In this document: positions 1 to 8,491 of the stretch, one piece after another
How positions within the stretch are numbered: position 1 is the first letter of the stretch
How the letters are laid out: every line of letters begins with the position of its first letter
NCBI GenBank assembly: GCA_041485845.1
Contig: JBGPKH010000002.1
Span: 1-44,243 of the forward strand
DNA: 44,243 bases
Reading direction: 5' to 3'
Source: OMOG01 sp041485845
Lineage (GTDB): Bacteria; Acidobacteriota; Terriglobia; Bryobacterales; Bryobacteraceae
The notes under the pieces: model-generated
Database searches by the model: none
What the model saw: only the letters and a program-made list of their open reading frames with translations
What the model was told of the DNA's origin: nothing
Program-made: the position numbers and the translations under genes

Positions 1-1203
1 CAGCTCATTGACAAGCTCAAGCTGCGCCAGCCGCCCAGCGACACGGCGCTCTCCTACCGCGAAGCCCTCGGCATCGCCACCCAACTCGGTTACCCGGTGC
101 TGGTGCGCCCGTCATACGTGCTCGGCGGCCGCGCCATGGTGATCGCCCACGACGAGGAGGTGGTCCGCCAGTACATGCGCGAAGCCGTCACCTTCTCGCA
201 GGAGCGCCCGGTGTTGGTGGATCGCTTCCTCGAAGACGCCACAGAAGTGGACGTCGATGCGCTGGCCGATGGCGACGACGTGCTGATCGCCGGCATCATG
301 GAACACATCGAAGAGGCGGGTGTGCATTCCGGCGACAGCTCGTGCGTGCTGCCGCCGCAATCGCTCTCCGAAAAGACCATCCGCACGATCGAGGATTACA
401 CCGTGCGCCTCGCCAAGGCGCTGCACGTGATCGGTCTGATGAATGTGCAGTACGCCATCCAGAACGGCGCCGTTTACGTGCTCGAAGTGAACCCGCGCGC
501 CTCGCGCACCGTGCCCTATGTCAGCAAGGCGACCGGCGTGCCGCTCCCCAAGATCGCGGTGGGCCTGATGTGGGGCCGCACACTGAAGGACTACGGCTAC
601 GCCTCGGGGACGCGTTCGGTCAACCAGAATTTTGTGAAGTCACCGGTCTTTCCGTTCAATAAATTCCACGGAGTGGACCCTGCGCTGGGACCGGAGATGC
701 GGTCCACGGGCGAGGTGATGGGGGTCGGGGTCAATTTCGGCGAAGCGTTTCTGAAGGCGCAAATCAGCGCGGGCAGCAATCTGCCGGAAAAGGGCACGGT
801 CTTCATCAGCGTGAACGACCACCACAAAGCGGAAGCGGTCGAGGTGGCGCGGCGTTTCGCGAAACTGGGCTTCAAGCTGGTCGCCACGCGCGGCACCGCT
901 GCCGCAGTGCGCAACGCGGGGCTCGAATGCCGCACGGTGCTCAAAGTGAACGAGGGCCGCCCCAACGCGGTGGATCTGCTCAAGGGCGGGTCGATCCAGT
1001 TGGCGATTTACACGACCACCGGCGCGCCGGCCTTTCTCGACGAGAAGGCCATCCGCCGCAGCGCGGTGATGTACCGCGTCCCCTGCATCACCACGATGAG
1101 CGGCGCCCGCGCCGCGGCGGATGCGGTGGCCGCCCGATTGCGGGACCCCATCCGCGTGTGGAGCCTCCAGGAAATCCACGAAGCGAAGAAAACAGTGGCG
1201 TAG
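1..1203 (+). CDS. carB: Carbamoyl-phosphate synthase large subunit, C-terminal part (5' end outside window)
   Basis: Reading frame 1 is open from the first base to a TAG, so this is the last 400 codons of a gene of roughly 1,070. The first part is the end of the second ATP-grasp domain, with the family landmarks RPSYVLGGRAM, GLMNVQYAI and LEVNPRASRTVPYVSKATG. The last ~130 residues form the MGS-like allosteric domain (KGTVFISV, GTAAAVRNAG, TTGAPAFLDEKAIRRSA). In the family, CarB makes carbamoyl phosphate from bicarbonate, ammonia delivered by CarA, and two ATP, for arginine and pyrimidine synthesis in the cytoplasm. The frame has no break. Internal GTG/ATG codons are not starts, because the homology runs to the window edge. 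A GC-rich hairpin follows the stop directly. Confidence 0.97.
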   Translation, partial: QLIDKLKLRQPPSDTALSYREALGIATQLGYPVLVRPSYVLGGRAMVIAHDEEVVRQYMREAVTFSQERPVLVDRFLEDATEVDVDALADGDDVLIAGIMEHIEEAGVHSGDSSCVLPPQSLSEKTIRTIEDYTVRLAKALHVIGLMNVQYAIQNGAVYVLEVNPRASRTVPYVSKATGVPLPKIAVGLMWGRTLKDYGYASGTRSVNQNFVKSPVFPFNKFHGVDPALGPEMRSTGEVMGVGVNFGEAFLKAQISAGSNLPEKGTVFISVNDHHKAEAVEVARRFAKLGFKLVATRGTAAAVRNAGLECRTVLKVNEGRPNAVDLLKGGSIQLAIYTTTGAPAFLDEKAIRRSAVMYRVPCITTMSGARAAADAVAARLRDPIRVWSLQEIHEAKKTVA

Positions 1204-1205
1204 CG

Positions 1206-1230
1206 CCGGCGGTCTTCGCCGCCGGTCTTT
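1206..1230 (+). terminator. Putative carB terminator hairpin
   Basis: Two bases after the carB stop, CCGGCGG and CCGCCGG form a perfect 7-bp GC stem around a TCTTCG loop, followed by a short TCTTT. The T-run is weak, so this could instead be a dispersed palindromic repeat unit. Confidence 0.5.
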
Positions 1231-1373
1231 GGACTTGCCGCGTCCCAGTCGGGCGTGAAGCCCGGGGAGGGGCGTTTCAGGCGGCCCGCTGCCGGCACGA
1301 GGTAACTACGTCCGGCCTCGATCGTGCGGCCCGTGGAGCGGGCATCCTCTCTGGATGGGCACGGAGCGCCTGC

Positions 1374-1400
1374 AAAAGGCCGGCGGCTGAGACCGCCGGC
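1374..1400 (-). terminator. GC hairpin with T-run when read on the minus strand
   Basis: GCCGGCGG (1379-1386) pairs with CCGCCGGC (1393-1400) around a 6-base loop. On the minus strand the stem is followed by CTTTT. It lies downstream of the stronger terminator at 1417-1448 and may act as a backup. Its stem closely resembles the hairpin at 1206-1225, so both may belong to one dispersed repeat family. The rest of 1204-1526 shows no gene. Confidence 0.4.
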
Positions 1401-1416
1401 GCTGCCTCCGCAAATG

Positions 1417-1448
1417 AAAAACCCGGCGGAAGCTCTGCTCCCGCCGGG
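1417..1448 (-). terminator. Rho-independent terminator of the PPIase gene
   Basis: Read on the minus strand, an 8-bp perfect stem (CCCGGCGG/CCGCCGGG) with an 11-base loop is followed directly by TTTTT (1421-1417). It lies about 80 bases beyond the stop of the minus-strand PPIase gene, the expected position for its intrinsic terminator. Confidence 0.8.
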
Positions 1449-1526
1449 CCGCGTCGTTCAAATTTGACCCTGTATTGGTAACTTCCTGGTCCCCTTCGCA
1501 TCGGGGCAGGGTCTATCCCTACTATA

Positions 1527-2174
1527 TCACTGAATCGTAGCCTTCTTGATGTAGTCGAGCCGCGGAAAATGGCTCGTCAGATACTCGTTCCCCTGCACCT
1601 CCATCTTAGACGGGTCGGGCCCCTGGCCACGCGGCGGCCAGTCTCCATAGCTGTTGTAGAAACTCTCCACCACGTCCATTCCAGCAACCACCTTTCCGAT
1701 GGGCGCGAACCCCTGTTTGTCGAGCTGCCGGTTGTCCCTCAGGTTAAAAAACAACTGCGTGGCGCGCCCGTTCGCGCCCGTCGTGGCATACGTCAACGTG
1801 CCTTTGATATTCTTCTCCTTGACTTTGTCGTCCGGGAGATTCGTGGTCGCCCACAGCCGGTTGAGTTTGGGATCGCCGTTGATGCCGAACTGCACAATCG
1901 AGTTCCGCACCACGCGGAAGAACCGGTCGCCGTCGTAGAAGCCCGTCTTGACGAGCGTATAGAAATGATCGACCCCGGCCGGCGCCCAATCGCGATGGAC
2001 CTCGACGGCGATCAACCCTTTTGACGTATCCAGATTGACCTTGAAAAGCTCCGGTGCCGGCTCCGCTTTGGCAGGCGCTTTCGGTTCTTCCTTCTTTGCC
2101 TCGTTGGATGACGAACACCCGATCAGCGCCGCGGCGGCGATTGCGCCGAGAACGGTCCCCGCGAGTCTGGGCAT
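1527..2174 (-). CDS. Cyclophilin-type peptidyl-prolyl isomerase lipoprotein
   Basis: This 215-residue protein starts with a lipoprotein signal ending in the lipobox LIGC (lipidated Cys20). A charged Lys/Glu/Pro linker (to about residue 42) and a cyclophilin domain (about 43-215) follow. The domain keeps the FFRVV stretch with the presumed catalytic Arg87, and the KGTLTYA, LFFNL and GFAPIGKVV strands. The family catalyses cis-trans isomerisation of prolyl bonds; with a lipid anchor it would act on the periplasmic side of a membrane. The usual QGGD segment reads QFGINGD, a mild deviation. Upstream DNA including the start region is duplicated near 8.9 kb, where an internally deleted copy of this gene lies. 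It is probably transcribed alone and ends at the hairpin at 1417-1448. Confidence 0.92.
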   Translation of the reverse strand: MPRLAGTVLGAIAAAALIGCSSSNEAKKEEPKAPAKAEPAPELFKVNLDTSKGLIAVEVHRDWAPAGVDHFYTLVKTGFYDGDRFFRVVRNSIVQFGINGDPKLNRLWATTNLPDDKVKEKNIKGTLTYATTGANGRATQLFFNLRDNRQLDKQGFAPIGKVVAGMDVVESFYNSYGDWPPRGQGPDPSKMEVQGNEYLTSHFPRLDYIKKATIQ

Positions 2175-2216
2175 CGTCCAACCAGTATGCCATGCTGAAA
2201 GAAGATCGCAACGCGC

Positions 2217-2264
2217 ATGACGCCCTGCGACGGCTTCGCCCTTGGATTGAGTGGTGAAGTTTGA
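2217..2264 (+). pseudogene. Residual start of a duplicated methyltransferase gene
   Basis: Sixteen codons, MTPCDGFALGLSGEV and a TGA, begin in the same context (CATGCTGAAAGA.GATCGCAACGCGCATG) as the intact methyltransferase at 8939, whose product starts MAPYDDFAWFYN. DNA similarity stops after about ten codons. This is the broken end of a segmental duplication that also includes the PPIase start region. It is unlikely to encode anything functional. Confidence 0.6.
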
Positions 2265-2295
2265 TGATAAGCTAGGTTTCGAAAAGGACCGGCCG

Positions 2296-2445
2296 ATGCC
2301 CTTCCGCTACGAATCGTTGGACGCCTTCTTTTGCCGCTGCATGGCGGAACGGCCTTCCGGTGACGGCATCGCCGGCATTCTGCGGGAATTCGGACGCGTG
2401 TTGCGCGACCGCGTGCGGCAGATGTTTTCCTACACCTCCCGATGA
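2296..2445 (+). CDS. Small protein of unknown function, translationally coupled to the next gene
   Basis: A 49-codon ORF starts at an ATG seven bases after AAAAGGA (good ribosome-binding site). Its TGA overlaps the ATG of the methyltransferase as ATGA. The frame stays open upstream to a GTG at 2251, but the Shine-Dalgarno match favours 2296. The product has two Cys in a FFCRC stretch and a basic amphipathic second half (ILREFGRVLRDRVRQMF). I do not recognise a family. Its role may be only to couple translation; the overlap and ribosome-binding site make it more credible than a random ORF. Confidence 0.5.
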   Translation: MPFRYESLDAFFCRCMAERPSGDGIAGILREFGRVLRDRVRQMFSYTSR

Positions 2446-3833
2446 GCAATGTCCTACAGCTTCTTGATCGGCTCGGGCTGGAAAGACTCGCCGGGTTCTG
2501 GTGGAGACGGCGACTTTATCGTTGTCTCGAGTGCGGCGCCGGGCTGCGCCGCTCGCGCGAGCGACTTGCCTGCTCGAGATGCGGCGCACGATTTCCGATT
2601 ATCAACGGCGTCGCTGTCCTGCTGCGCCGGTTTCGTGTGGCGGAAACGCAAGTGCCGCCGCCCGAAGCTTCGCTGAGAGCGGTGTGCGAGGCGTACCGGA
2701 TTTCCGCCGACAACGTTGCGCTGCAACATCTGAGCCGTATCCTGGGGAAGGTATATCAATTTGATGAGAGCTCTCTCGAAGCCGAAAATAACTATATTCT
2801 GCAGCGACTGAATATCGACCGGAATGGACGATCTACGGTTGACGGCATGGCCGTAGAGGGATATGGCGCTCCCCGGTTTACGATCGTGCGCCATTACATT
2901 CCAGGCGAACTTCCCTGCGGCGCGGCATCCAGCCACAACGTTCGCATTCGTAATACCGGCGGGGAGCCGCTCACGCGCTATTCGTCGGGCGGGTGGCAGC
3001 TCACCGCGCGTTGGATCGATTCGGCTGGTCAGGACCTCGGCGTAGCGGCCAAGCCTTCCCGGCTGCCGGTAAGCGTACTCCCGGGCCGTGAACTGACGGT
3101 GCCGTTCTGGCTGCAAGCGCCGTCGGATCCGGGTGAATATCGGCTGGAGTTCTCCCTTACCGCGGACGACAGGCACTTGAGTCCCGAGTCGCCGGCCGTT
3201 TCCGTGCGGGTGAGCGGGATCGTGACGCCCGAATATGCTCCACTCGAACCCGTCGTGGGTCCGCTAGAGCCCGACTATGACGAGGACCACCGCGTGGGAA
3301 TCCGGATCATGGAACGGATGGTACAGCTCACCGGAGCGCGGCGAGGTCTGGAGATCGGTGGTTCTTCCTGCCCGATGACGACCAACCTTCCCGCACAAAT
3401 CGTCAATACCGACATCGATGCCCAGACGCTGCAGATCACGAAATTCGTTTTCAGCCGTCGCGGCCACCGCAACGTCACCTTCGCCTGCTGCGACGCAATG
3501 AACCTGCCGTTTGCCAAGGGAGCGTTCGATTTCGCGGCCATTTTCGCCTGCCTTCATCACCTTGCCGATCCCGCCGCCGCGCTGTGCTCGGTGGCCCGGG
3601 TGATCAAGCCGGACGGGTTTCTGGCGGTAATGTGCGAACCGGTGGGACATTATTACGACGATCCGGACGCGGAGATGCAGGAGGTCCTGGAGCATGGAAT
3701 TAACGAGCAACGATTCAGCCTGGACGAATACGCGCGGATGTTTCACTACGCCGGGCTGCGGCCCAATTCCTGCCAGATGGACCACGACTCGTTGAAAGTG
3801 ATCCTGACTCGGAGAAAGCCGGGGTCGAAATAG
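2442..3833 (+). CDS. Three-domain SAM-dependent methyltransferase (zinc ribbon + Ig-like + class I MT), probably acting on surface glycan
   Basis: The product has 463 residues. An N-terminal Trm112/UPF0434-like zinc ribbon has C28-x2-C31 and C44-x2-C47 followed by FPIINGVAVLL. A middle beta-sandwich-like region (about 150-255; VRIRNTGGEPL, VLPGRELTVPF, PGEYRLEFSL) resembles domains found beside methyl- and glycosyltransferases of surface polysaccharide loci. The C-terminal class I methyltransferase fold (about 275-455) has a degenerate glycine motif (LEIGGSSCP), an acidic residue after strand 2 (NTDIDAQT) and the late motif CLHHLADPAAAL with VIKPDGFLAV. It would transfer methyl groups from SAM; the glycan substrate is inferred from the domain combination and the neighbouring GT-C-like membrane protein. 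It is coupled to the upstream small ORF. Confidence 0.8.
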   Translation: MSNVLQLLDRLGLERLAGFWWRRRLYRCLECGAGLRRSRERLACSRCGARFPIINGVAVLLRRFRVAETQVPPPEASLRAVCEAYRISADNVALQHLSRILGKVYQFDESSLEAENNYILQRLNIDRNGRSTVDGMAVEGYGAPRFTIVRHYIPGELPCGAASSHNVRIRNTGGEPLTRYSSGGWQLTARWIDSAGQDLGVAAKPSRLPVSVLPGRELTVPFWLQAPSDPGEYRLEFSLTADDRHLSPESPAVSVRVSGIVTPEYAPLEPVVGPLEPDYDEDHRVGIRIMERMVQLTGARRGLEIGGSSCPMTTNLPAQIVNTDIDAQTLQITKFVFSRRGHRNVTFACCDAMNLPFAKGAFDFAAIFACLHHLADPAAALCSVARVIKPDGFLAVMCEPVGHYYDDPDAEMQEVLEHGINEQRFSLDEYARMFHYAGLRPNSCQMDHDSLKVILTRRKPGSK

Positions 3834-3880
3834 CGGCCGTGCGGGCTCGAACGGGCGGCGGATCGTCGGGGATCTCGCCA

Positions 3881-3896
3881 CTGCGGCGGGCCGCAG
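3881..3896 (+). terminator. Weak hairpin downstream of the methyltransferase
   Basis: CTGCGG and CCGCAG form a 6-bp stem with a CGGG loop, followed by a T-rich but interrupted ACTCATTTCTTT. It could end transcription of the 2296-3833 pair. No other feature is seen in 3834-4062. Confidence 0.35.
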
Positions 3897-4062
3897 ACTC
3901 ATTTCTTTCAAGTCCTCCCGCTCAATGCCGCTTGCATTCCGGGGGACACCTTTGCCAACCGCCTCAGTCGGTTGAATCCCGGCTTCCACGAACCGCGTAA
4001 TCCCGCGGGGACCGGGGCACGAACTCGTTCAAACTCGCGCTATCATAGGACCTCTGAGCCAC

Positions 4063-6195
4063 ATGGGATCCCACGAGTTTCTTCAGTCCCGCGCCCGCCT
4101 TCTGTTGCCTGTCTCGATTGGCGTTCTTGTTTTCCTGGCTATTCCGAGCAGTCGCATCTTGAATCCAACTCACATTGGCTGGCTGACGCTTGGGGACCCG
4201 GCTCAGCATTTCCTGGGATGGCAGTTTTTTCGCGACACGCCGTTGCTGCAGAGTCCCATGGGGGCGAACCCATCATTTGGCCTCGATATCGGCAGTTCCA
4301 TCGTTTACACGGATTCGCTGCCGCTGCTGGCGATTCTGTTTAAGCCGTTCCGTGCCGTACTGCCGCCCACCTTTCAATACATGGGCGCATGGATACTCCT
4401 GTGTTTCATTTTGCAGGCAGCCCTGGGATGGAAGCTGATCGAAAACTTCTCCTCCAATGTGTGGGTGAAGGTCGTCGGCGCGGGTTTTTTCGCCGTCGCT
4501 CCACCGTTCCTGTATCGTATGCACGCGCATGAGGCGCTGATGGGACACTGGCTGATTTTGGCGGCGCTGTGGCTGTACTTTTCGGATCGCTGGTCTCCGG
4601 GGCGCTGGCTGGCATTGTTGGTGGTGGCGTCGCTGGTTCACGCCTACCTGATGCTGATGGTGGCGGCCATCTGGGTGGCCGACCGGGCGACGCGGTTATT
4701 CACCCGGAAGGTTAAACGCATGCAGGTGGCATTCTCGGGGTTGATTTCACTTGCGGTTCTTGGGTTGGTGATGTGGCAGGCCGGGTACTTCATGCTGTCG
4801 ACGCGCTCCCTCGAGGTTGGCGTGTATGGCTACTACCGCATGAATCTCATCTCGCCGATTCATGCCGATGGGGGCTGGTCTGTGCTTATGTCGGGAACGC
4901 CGCTCAATCCGGGCGAGATCGAAGGGCAAAACTTCCTCGGAGTCGGCGGCTTGATTCTGGCGATTCTGGCGGCCGGAGAGTTGCTGCGCGATAGTTCGGC
5001 CGCGCGGGGCTTCCGCCGCATCTGGCCTCTAACCGCAATGGCGGCGATGCTGGCGCTCTATGCCTTCTCCAACCGTGTCGCCTTCGGTTCCACCGAACTC
5101 TTCACGATTCCGCTGTCCAAGCCCGTGGTCGACGCCGCGAGCATTTTTCGAGCGTCCGGACGCTTCTTCTGGCCGGTCTACTATTTAATTTATCTGGGTG
5201 CGATGTATGTGTTGGCCACCCGATACCCGCCTCGCGCGGCCGCCGGAATTCTAGCCGCGCTCCTCGTGCTGCAGGTAGCCGACTGCTCCCAAATGCTCAA
5301 GCTTCTGCACTCCAGGTTGCATGACTGGCAGCCCTGGGTTTCGTCCCTGCAATCGCCATTCTGGACCGCTGCGGCAGGGCAGTACAAGAAGATTCTCTAC
5401 GTCCCGCCACACGAGGCCCCCCGGAACTATTTCGATCTCTCCTACTACGCGGCCAGGAACCACATGCCGATCAATATCGGAGCGTTCGCGCGCACAGACC
5501 AGGAGGCGCAGGCCAGGATGACCGCGCAGCTTGCCCGGGCTGTAAGCGCGGGTGCGTTCGAGCCCGACGCGCTATACGTTTTTGAACAGGGGAGGTTGTG
5601 GAACGCCGCCCTGGCGGCCATCCGATCCGGCGATCGAGCCGGCGCAATCGACGGCTTTCGGGTATTGGCGCCGAAATGGTCGGAGTGTGTTCCATGCGCT
5701 GCGGCCGAAGCCTTTGCACCAGACGGAACGATTCAGCGCCTCTTGACCTACCAGCTAGGAACACCGATCGGCTTTGATCTGCTCGGGAACAGCCGGGATT
5801 ATGTTATGGAGGGCTTCTCGGATCCGGAGCCTTGGGGAACGTGGACTGACGGCAACAGCGCTAAGCTGGCGTTCCGGACCATCGGCGATCTGAAATCAGA
5901 CCTGACTCTAACGCTGGCAAACTACGCGTATGTGATGCCGAAGCATCCGGTGCAGGAAGCCGAGGTGGTGGTGAACGGGCGCAGCGTTGGAAGGCTGGAC
6001 TATGTGCGGCCCGGCGCAGTCGAGACGCGCCAGGTGGGGATTCCGAAGGACGCCGCCGCGTCGCGCGGAGGCGACATCACCATCGAACTGCGTTTGCCGA
6101 GGGCGGTATCGCCGAGCGAAATCGGAGAACCCGCGGATGCCCGGCGGCTGGGGTTAGGGCTGGTGTCGGCCACTTTGAGCCAGGCCAAGAACTAG
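4063..6195 (+). CDS. Large polytopic membrane protein, GT-C-like (resembles DUF6311), copy 1
   Basis: This 710-residue protein has a hydrophobic N-terminal half with about ten predicted membrane segments (residues ~15-420), then a soluble C-terminal part of about 290 residues. The first large loop has GDPAQHFLGWQFFR and SPMGANPSFG, in the place where GT-C glycosyltransferases carry acidic residues. I associate this architecture with DUF6311-type proteins, from memory and without a search. A role in transferring lipid-linked sugars to a surface glycan is inferred. The C-terminal region contains a beta-rich stretch (LTLTLANYAYVMPKHPVQEAEVVVNG). A paralogue of 708 residues lies 151 bases away on the opposite strand; they look about 75-80% identical over aligned stretches. 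Confidence 0.8.
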   Translation: MGSHEFLQSRARLLLPVSIGVLVFLAIPSSRILNPTHIGWLTLGDPAQHFLGWQFFRDTPLLQSPMGANPSFGLDIGSSIVYTDSLPLLAILFKPFRAVLPPTFQYMGAWILLCFILQAALGWKLIENFSSNVWVKVVGAGFFAVAPPFLYRMHAHEALMGHWLILAALWLYFSDRWSPGRWLALLVVASLVHAYLMLMVAAIWVADRATRLFTRKVKRMQVAFSGLISLAVLGLVMWQAGYFMLSTRSLEVGVYGYYRMNLISPIHADGGWSVLMSGTPLNPGEIEGQNFLGVGGLILAILAAGELLRDSSAARGFRRIWPLTAMAAMLALYAFSNRVAFGSTELFTIPLSKPVVDAASIFRASGRFFWPVYYLIYLGAMYVLATRYPPRAAAGILAALLVLQVADCSQMLKLLHSRLHDWQPWVSSLQSPFWTAAAGQYKKILYVPPHEAPRNYFDLSYYAARNHMPINIGAFARTDQEAQARMTAQLARAVSAGAFEPDALYVFEQGRLWNAALAAIRSGDRAGAIDGFRVLAPKWSECVPCAAAEAFAPDGTIQRLLTYQLGTPIGFDLLGNSRDYVMEGFSDPEPWGTWTDGNSAKLAFRTIGDLKSDLTLTLANYAYVMPKHPVQEAEVVVNGRSVGRLDYVRPGAVETRQVGIPKDAAASRGGDITIELRLPRAVSPSEIGEPADARRLGLGLVSATLSQAKN

Positions 6196-6196
6196 C

Positions 6197-6235
6197 AGCC
6201 GCGGCCAAGACCGCTCTGACGGCCGCGGCTCTGTA
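6197..6235. repeat. Hairpin with dispersed GC motif copy A, between the convergent paralogues
   Basis: AGCCGCGGCC (6197-6206) and GGCCGCGGCT (6221-6230) form a perfect 10-bp stem with a 14-base loop. The right side overlaps CTGACGGCCGCGGCTCTGTA (6216-6235), a motif that recurs at 12970 and 38995. A second stem (GCCAGG/CCTGGC) lies at 6290-6311. With no T-run, these are repeat hairpins and may serve as a bidirectional transcription barrier between the two converging genes. Confidence 0.55.
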
Positions 6236-6346
6236 ATGCTCTGAATCTACTGAGCCGCGCACGTCGGCAGGCGGTGTTTTGGGACTTCTGCCAGGTCGCC
6301 GGCGGCCTGGCGCCCCACACCGGCGCATCACCCGATTATGCGAGGC

Positions 6347-8473
6347 TCAGTTCGCTTCGCTCAACATGGCCCAGATCAGGCCCAGAGCGAGCCGCCGCGC
6401 GTCGGCGGGTTCGCCGAGCTCGCTCGGCGACACGGCGTCCGGCAGACGGAATTCGATGGTGATCTCGCCGCCGCGCGCGGCGGCCGCCGCCTTTGGCACT
6501 GTCAGCAGGCGCGTCTCGACCGCGTACTGCATGTACCCAAGCTTCCCTATACTCTGTCCGTTCACGACTACCTCGGCCTGCTGCATTGGATGCCGGGCGT
6601 GGACATATGCGTAATTGGCAATCGCCAAAGTCAAGTCTGAATGTACCTCGCCGGCGACGCGGAACGCCAGCTTAGCGAGGTTGCCGTCCGTCCAGGTGCC
6701 CCAGGGCTCCGGAACCGAGAAGCCCTCCAACGTATAGTCCTGGCTGTTGCCCTGTTGATCGAAGCCAATCGGTGTTCCGAGCCGGTAGGTCAAGAGGCGC
6801 TGAATGGCTCCGTCCGGTCCAAACGCGCCGGTCGCCGCGCAGGGAAGGCACTCCGACCATTTCGGAGCGAGCACGCGAAAGCCGTCTATGGCGCCGGCTC
6901 GATCGCCGGGTCCGATGGCCGCCAGAGCGGCGTCCCAAAGGCGCCCCTGTTCGAAGACGTAGATCGCATCCTTCTCAAAAGCGCCCGCTGTTACAGCCCG
7001 GGTAATCCCGGCCGTCATTCTGGCCTGCACTTGCGGGTCTGTGCGGGCGAACGCTCCAATATTGATCGACATGTGGTTCGCGGCGGCGTAGTAGCAGAGG
7101 TCAAAGTAATTCCGGGGCACGTTGTGCGGAGGAACGTAGAGGATCTTCTTGTACTGCCCTGCGGCAGCGGCCCAGAACGGAGACTGCAGTGGCGAGACCC
7201 AGGGCTGCCGGTCGTGCAATTTCTTGTGCAGAATCTCCAGGGCGCCCGAGCAGTCGGCCACCTGCACCGCTAAAAGAGCGCCCAGAATTCCCGTGGCCAC
7301 GCGAGGCGGGTATCGGGTGGCCAACACGTACATCGCGCCCAGATAGATCAAATAGAATACCGGCCAGAAGATTCGTCCCGATGCTCGAAAGACGCTCGAG
7401 GCCTTGGCGATCTGCCCGGGCAGCGGGATGGTGACGAGCTCGGTGGAACCGAAGGCAAGATGGTTGGAGAAGGCATATAGCGCCAGCAGTGCGGCCATTG
7501 CGGTCAACGGCCAGATGCGGCCAAGGCCCTTCGCGGCCGAACGGTCCCGAAGCGATTCTCCCATGGCCAGAATCGCCAGGATCAGACCGCCGATTCCGAG
7601 GAAGTTGAACCCCTCGTCCTCTCCTGGCTGAGGCAGCGTTCCCGACATAAAAACCGACCATCCTCCATTGGCATGAAACAGCGAGAGGAGATTCATTCGG
7701 TAGTAGCCGTACCCGCCACCTTGAACCGAGCCGGGCGGCAGCATGAAGTAGCCGGCCTGCCACATCACCAGCGCAAGGACCGCGAGCGAAATCAATCCCG
7801 TAGCCGCTGCGTGCAAAAACGTAATCTGCCGGGCGACCAATCGTGTCGTCCGGTCGGCTGCCCAGATGGCCGCCACCATCAGCATGAGATAGGCATGAAC
7901 CAGCGATGCGACCACCAGCAATACCAGCCAGAGACCGGGGGACCAGTTGCCGGAAAAGTACAGCAGCAGCGCCGCCAGGATCATCCAGTGTCCCATGAGC
8001 GACTCATGGCCGTGCATACGCAACAGGAATGGGGGAGCGACGGCGAAAAAGCCCGCCCCAAAAACCTTCACCCACATGTGAGTCGAGAACTTTTCGATCA
8101 GCTTCCAGCCGAGCGCTGCCTGCAAGATGAAACACAGGAGCATCCACATGCCCATATATTGAAAGGTGGGCGGCAGTACGGCGCGGAACGGCTTGAACAG
8201 AAACGCGAGCAGCGGGAGAGAGTCGGTGTAGACGATGGAGCTGCCGATCTCCATTCCAAACGCCGGGTTCGCACCCATCGGACTCTGCAGCAGCGGCGTG
8301 CCGCGAAAGAATTGCCATCCCAGAAAATGCTGAGCTGGATCCCCAGCCGTCAGCCATCCAATGTGAGTTGGACTCCAGATGCGGCCGCCGGAGATGGCCC
8401 AGAAGGCGAATGCGCCGATTAAGGCCGGTAACACAAAGCGCCAGCGGGACCGGAAAAATGGGTGAGATTCCAT
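6347..8473 (-). CDS. Large polytopic membrane protein, GT-C-like (resembles DUF6311), copy 2
   Basis: This 708-residue paralogue of the 4063-6195 product has the same layout: an N-terminal hydrophobic half and a soluble C-terminal half. The signature loop is kept (GDPAQHFLGWQFFR, then SPMGANPAFG), as are long identical segments such as VASLVHAYLMLMVAAIW and LALVMWQAGYFMLP. The two genes converge, so the DNA forms a 2.1-kb imperfect inverted repeat with a short centre. The frame is intact, so both copies are probably functional. Differences concentrate in loops (for example PGSVQGGGYGY versus TRSLEVGVYGY), as expected if they diverged in substrate. The start lies 18 bases after the stop of the truncated PPIase ORF, so the two may be cotranscribed. 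Confidence 0.8.
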   Translation of the reverse strand: MESHPFFRSRWRFVLPALIGAFAFWAISGGRIWSPTHIGWLTAGDPAQHFLGWQFFRGTPLLQSPMGANPAFGMEIGSSIVYTDSLPLLAFLFKPFRAVLPPTFQYMGMWMLLCFILQAALGWKLIEKFSTHMWVKVFGAGFFAVAPPFLLRMHGHESLMGHWMILAALLLYFSGNWSPGLWLVLLVVASLVHAYLMLMVAAIWAADRTTRLVARQITFLHAAATGLISLAVLALVMWQAGYFMLPPGSVQGGGYGYYRMNLLSLFHANGGWSVFMSGTLPQPGEDEGFNFLGIGGLILAILAMGESLRDRSAAKGLGRIWPLTAMAALLALYAFSNHLAFGSTELVTIPLPGQIAKASSVFRASGRIFWPVFYLIYLGAMYVLATRYPPRVATGILGALLAVQVADCSGALEILHKKLHDRQPWVSPLQSPFWAAAAGQYKKILYVPPHNVPRNYFDLCYYAAANHMSINIGAFARTDPQVQARMTAGITRAVTAGAFEKDAIYVFEQGRLWDAALAAIGPGDRAGAIDGFRVLAPKWSECLPCAATGAFGPDGAIQRLLTYRLGTPIGFDQQGNSQDYTLEGFSVPEPWGTWTDGNLAKLAFRVAGEVHSDLTLAIANYAYVHARHPMQQAEVVVNGQSIGKLGYMQYAVETRLLTVPKAAAAARGGEITIEFRLPDAVSPSELGEPADARRLALGLIWAMLSEAN

Positions 8474-8491
8474 AAAAGATAGGGAAGCCCT

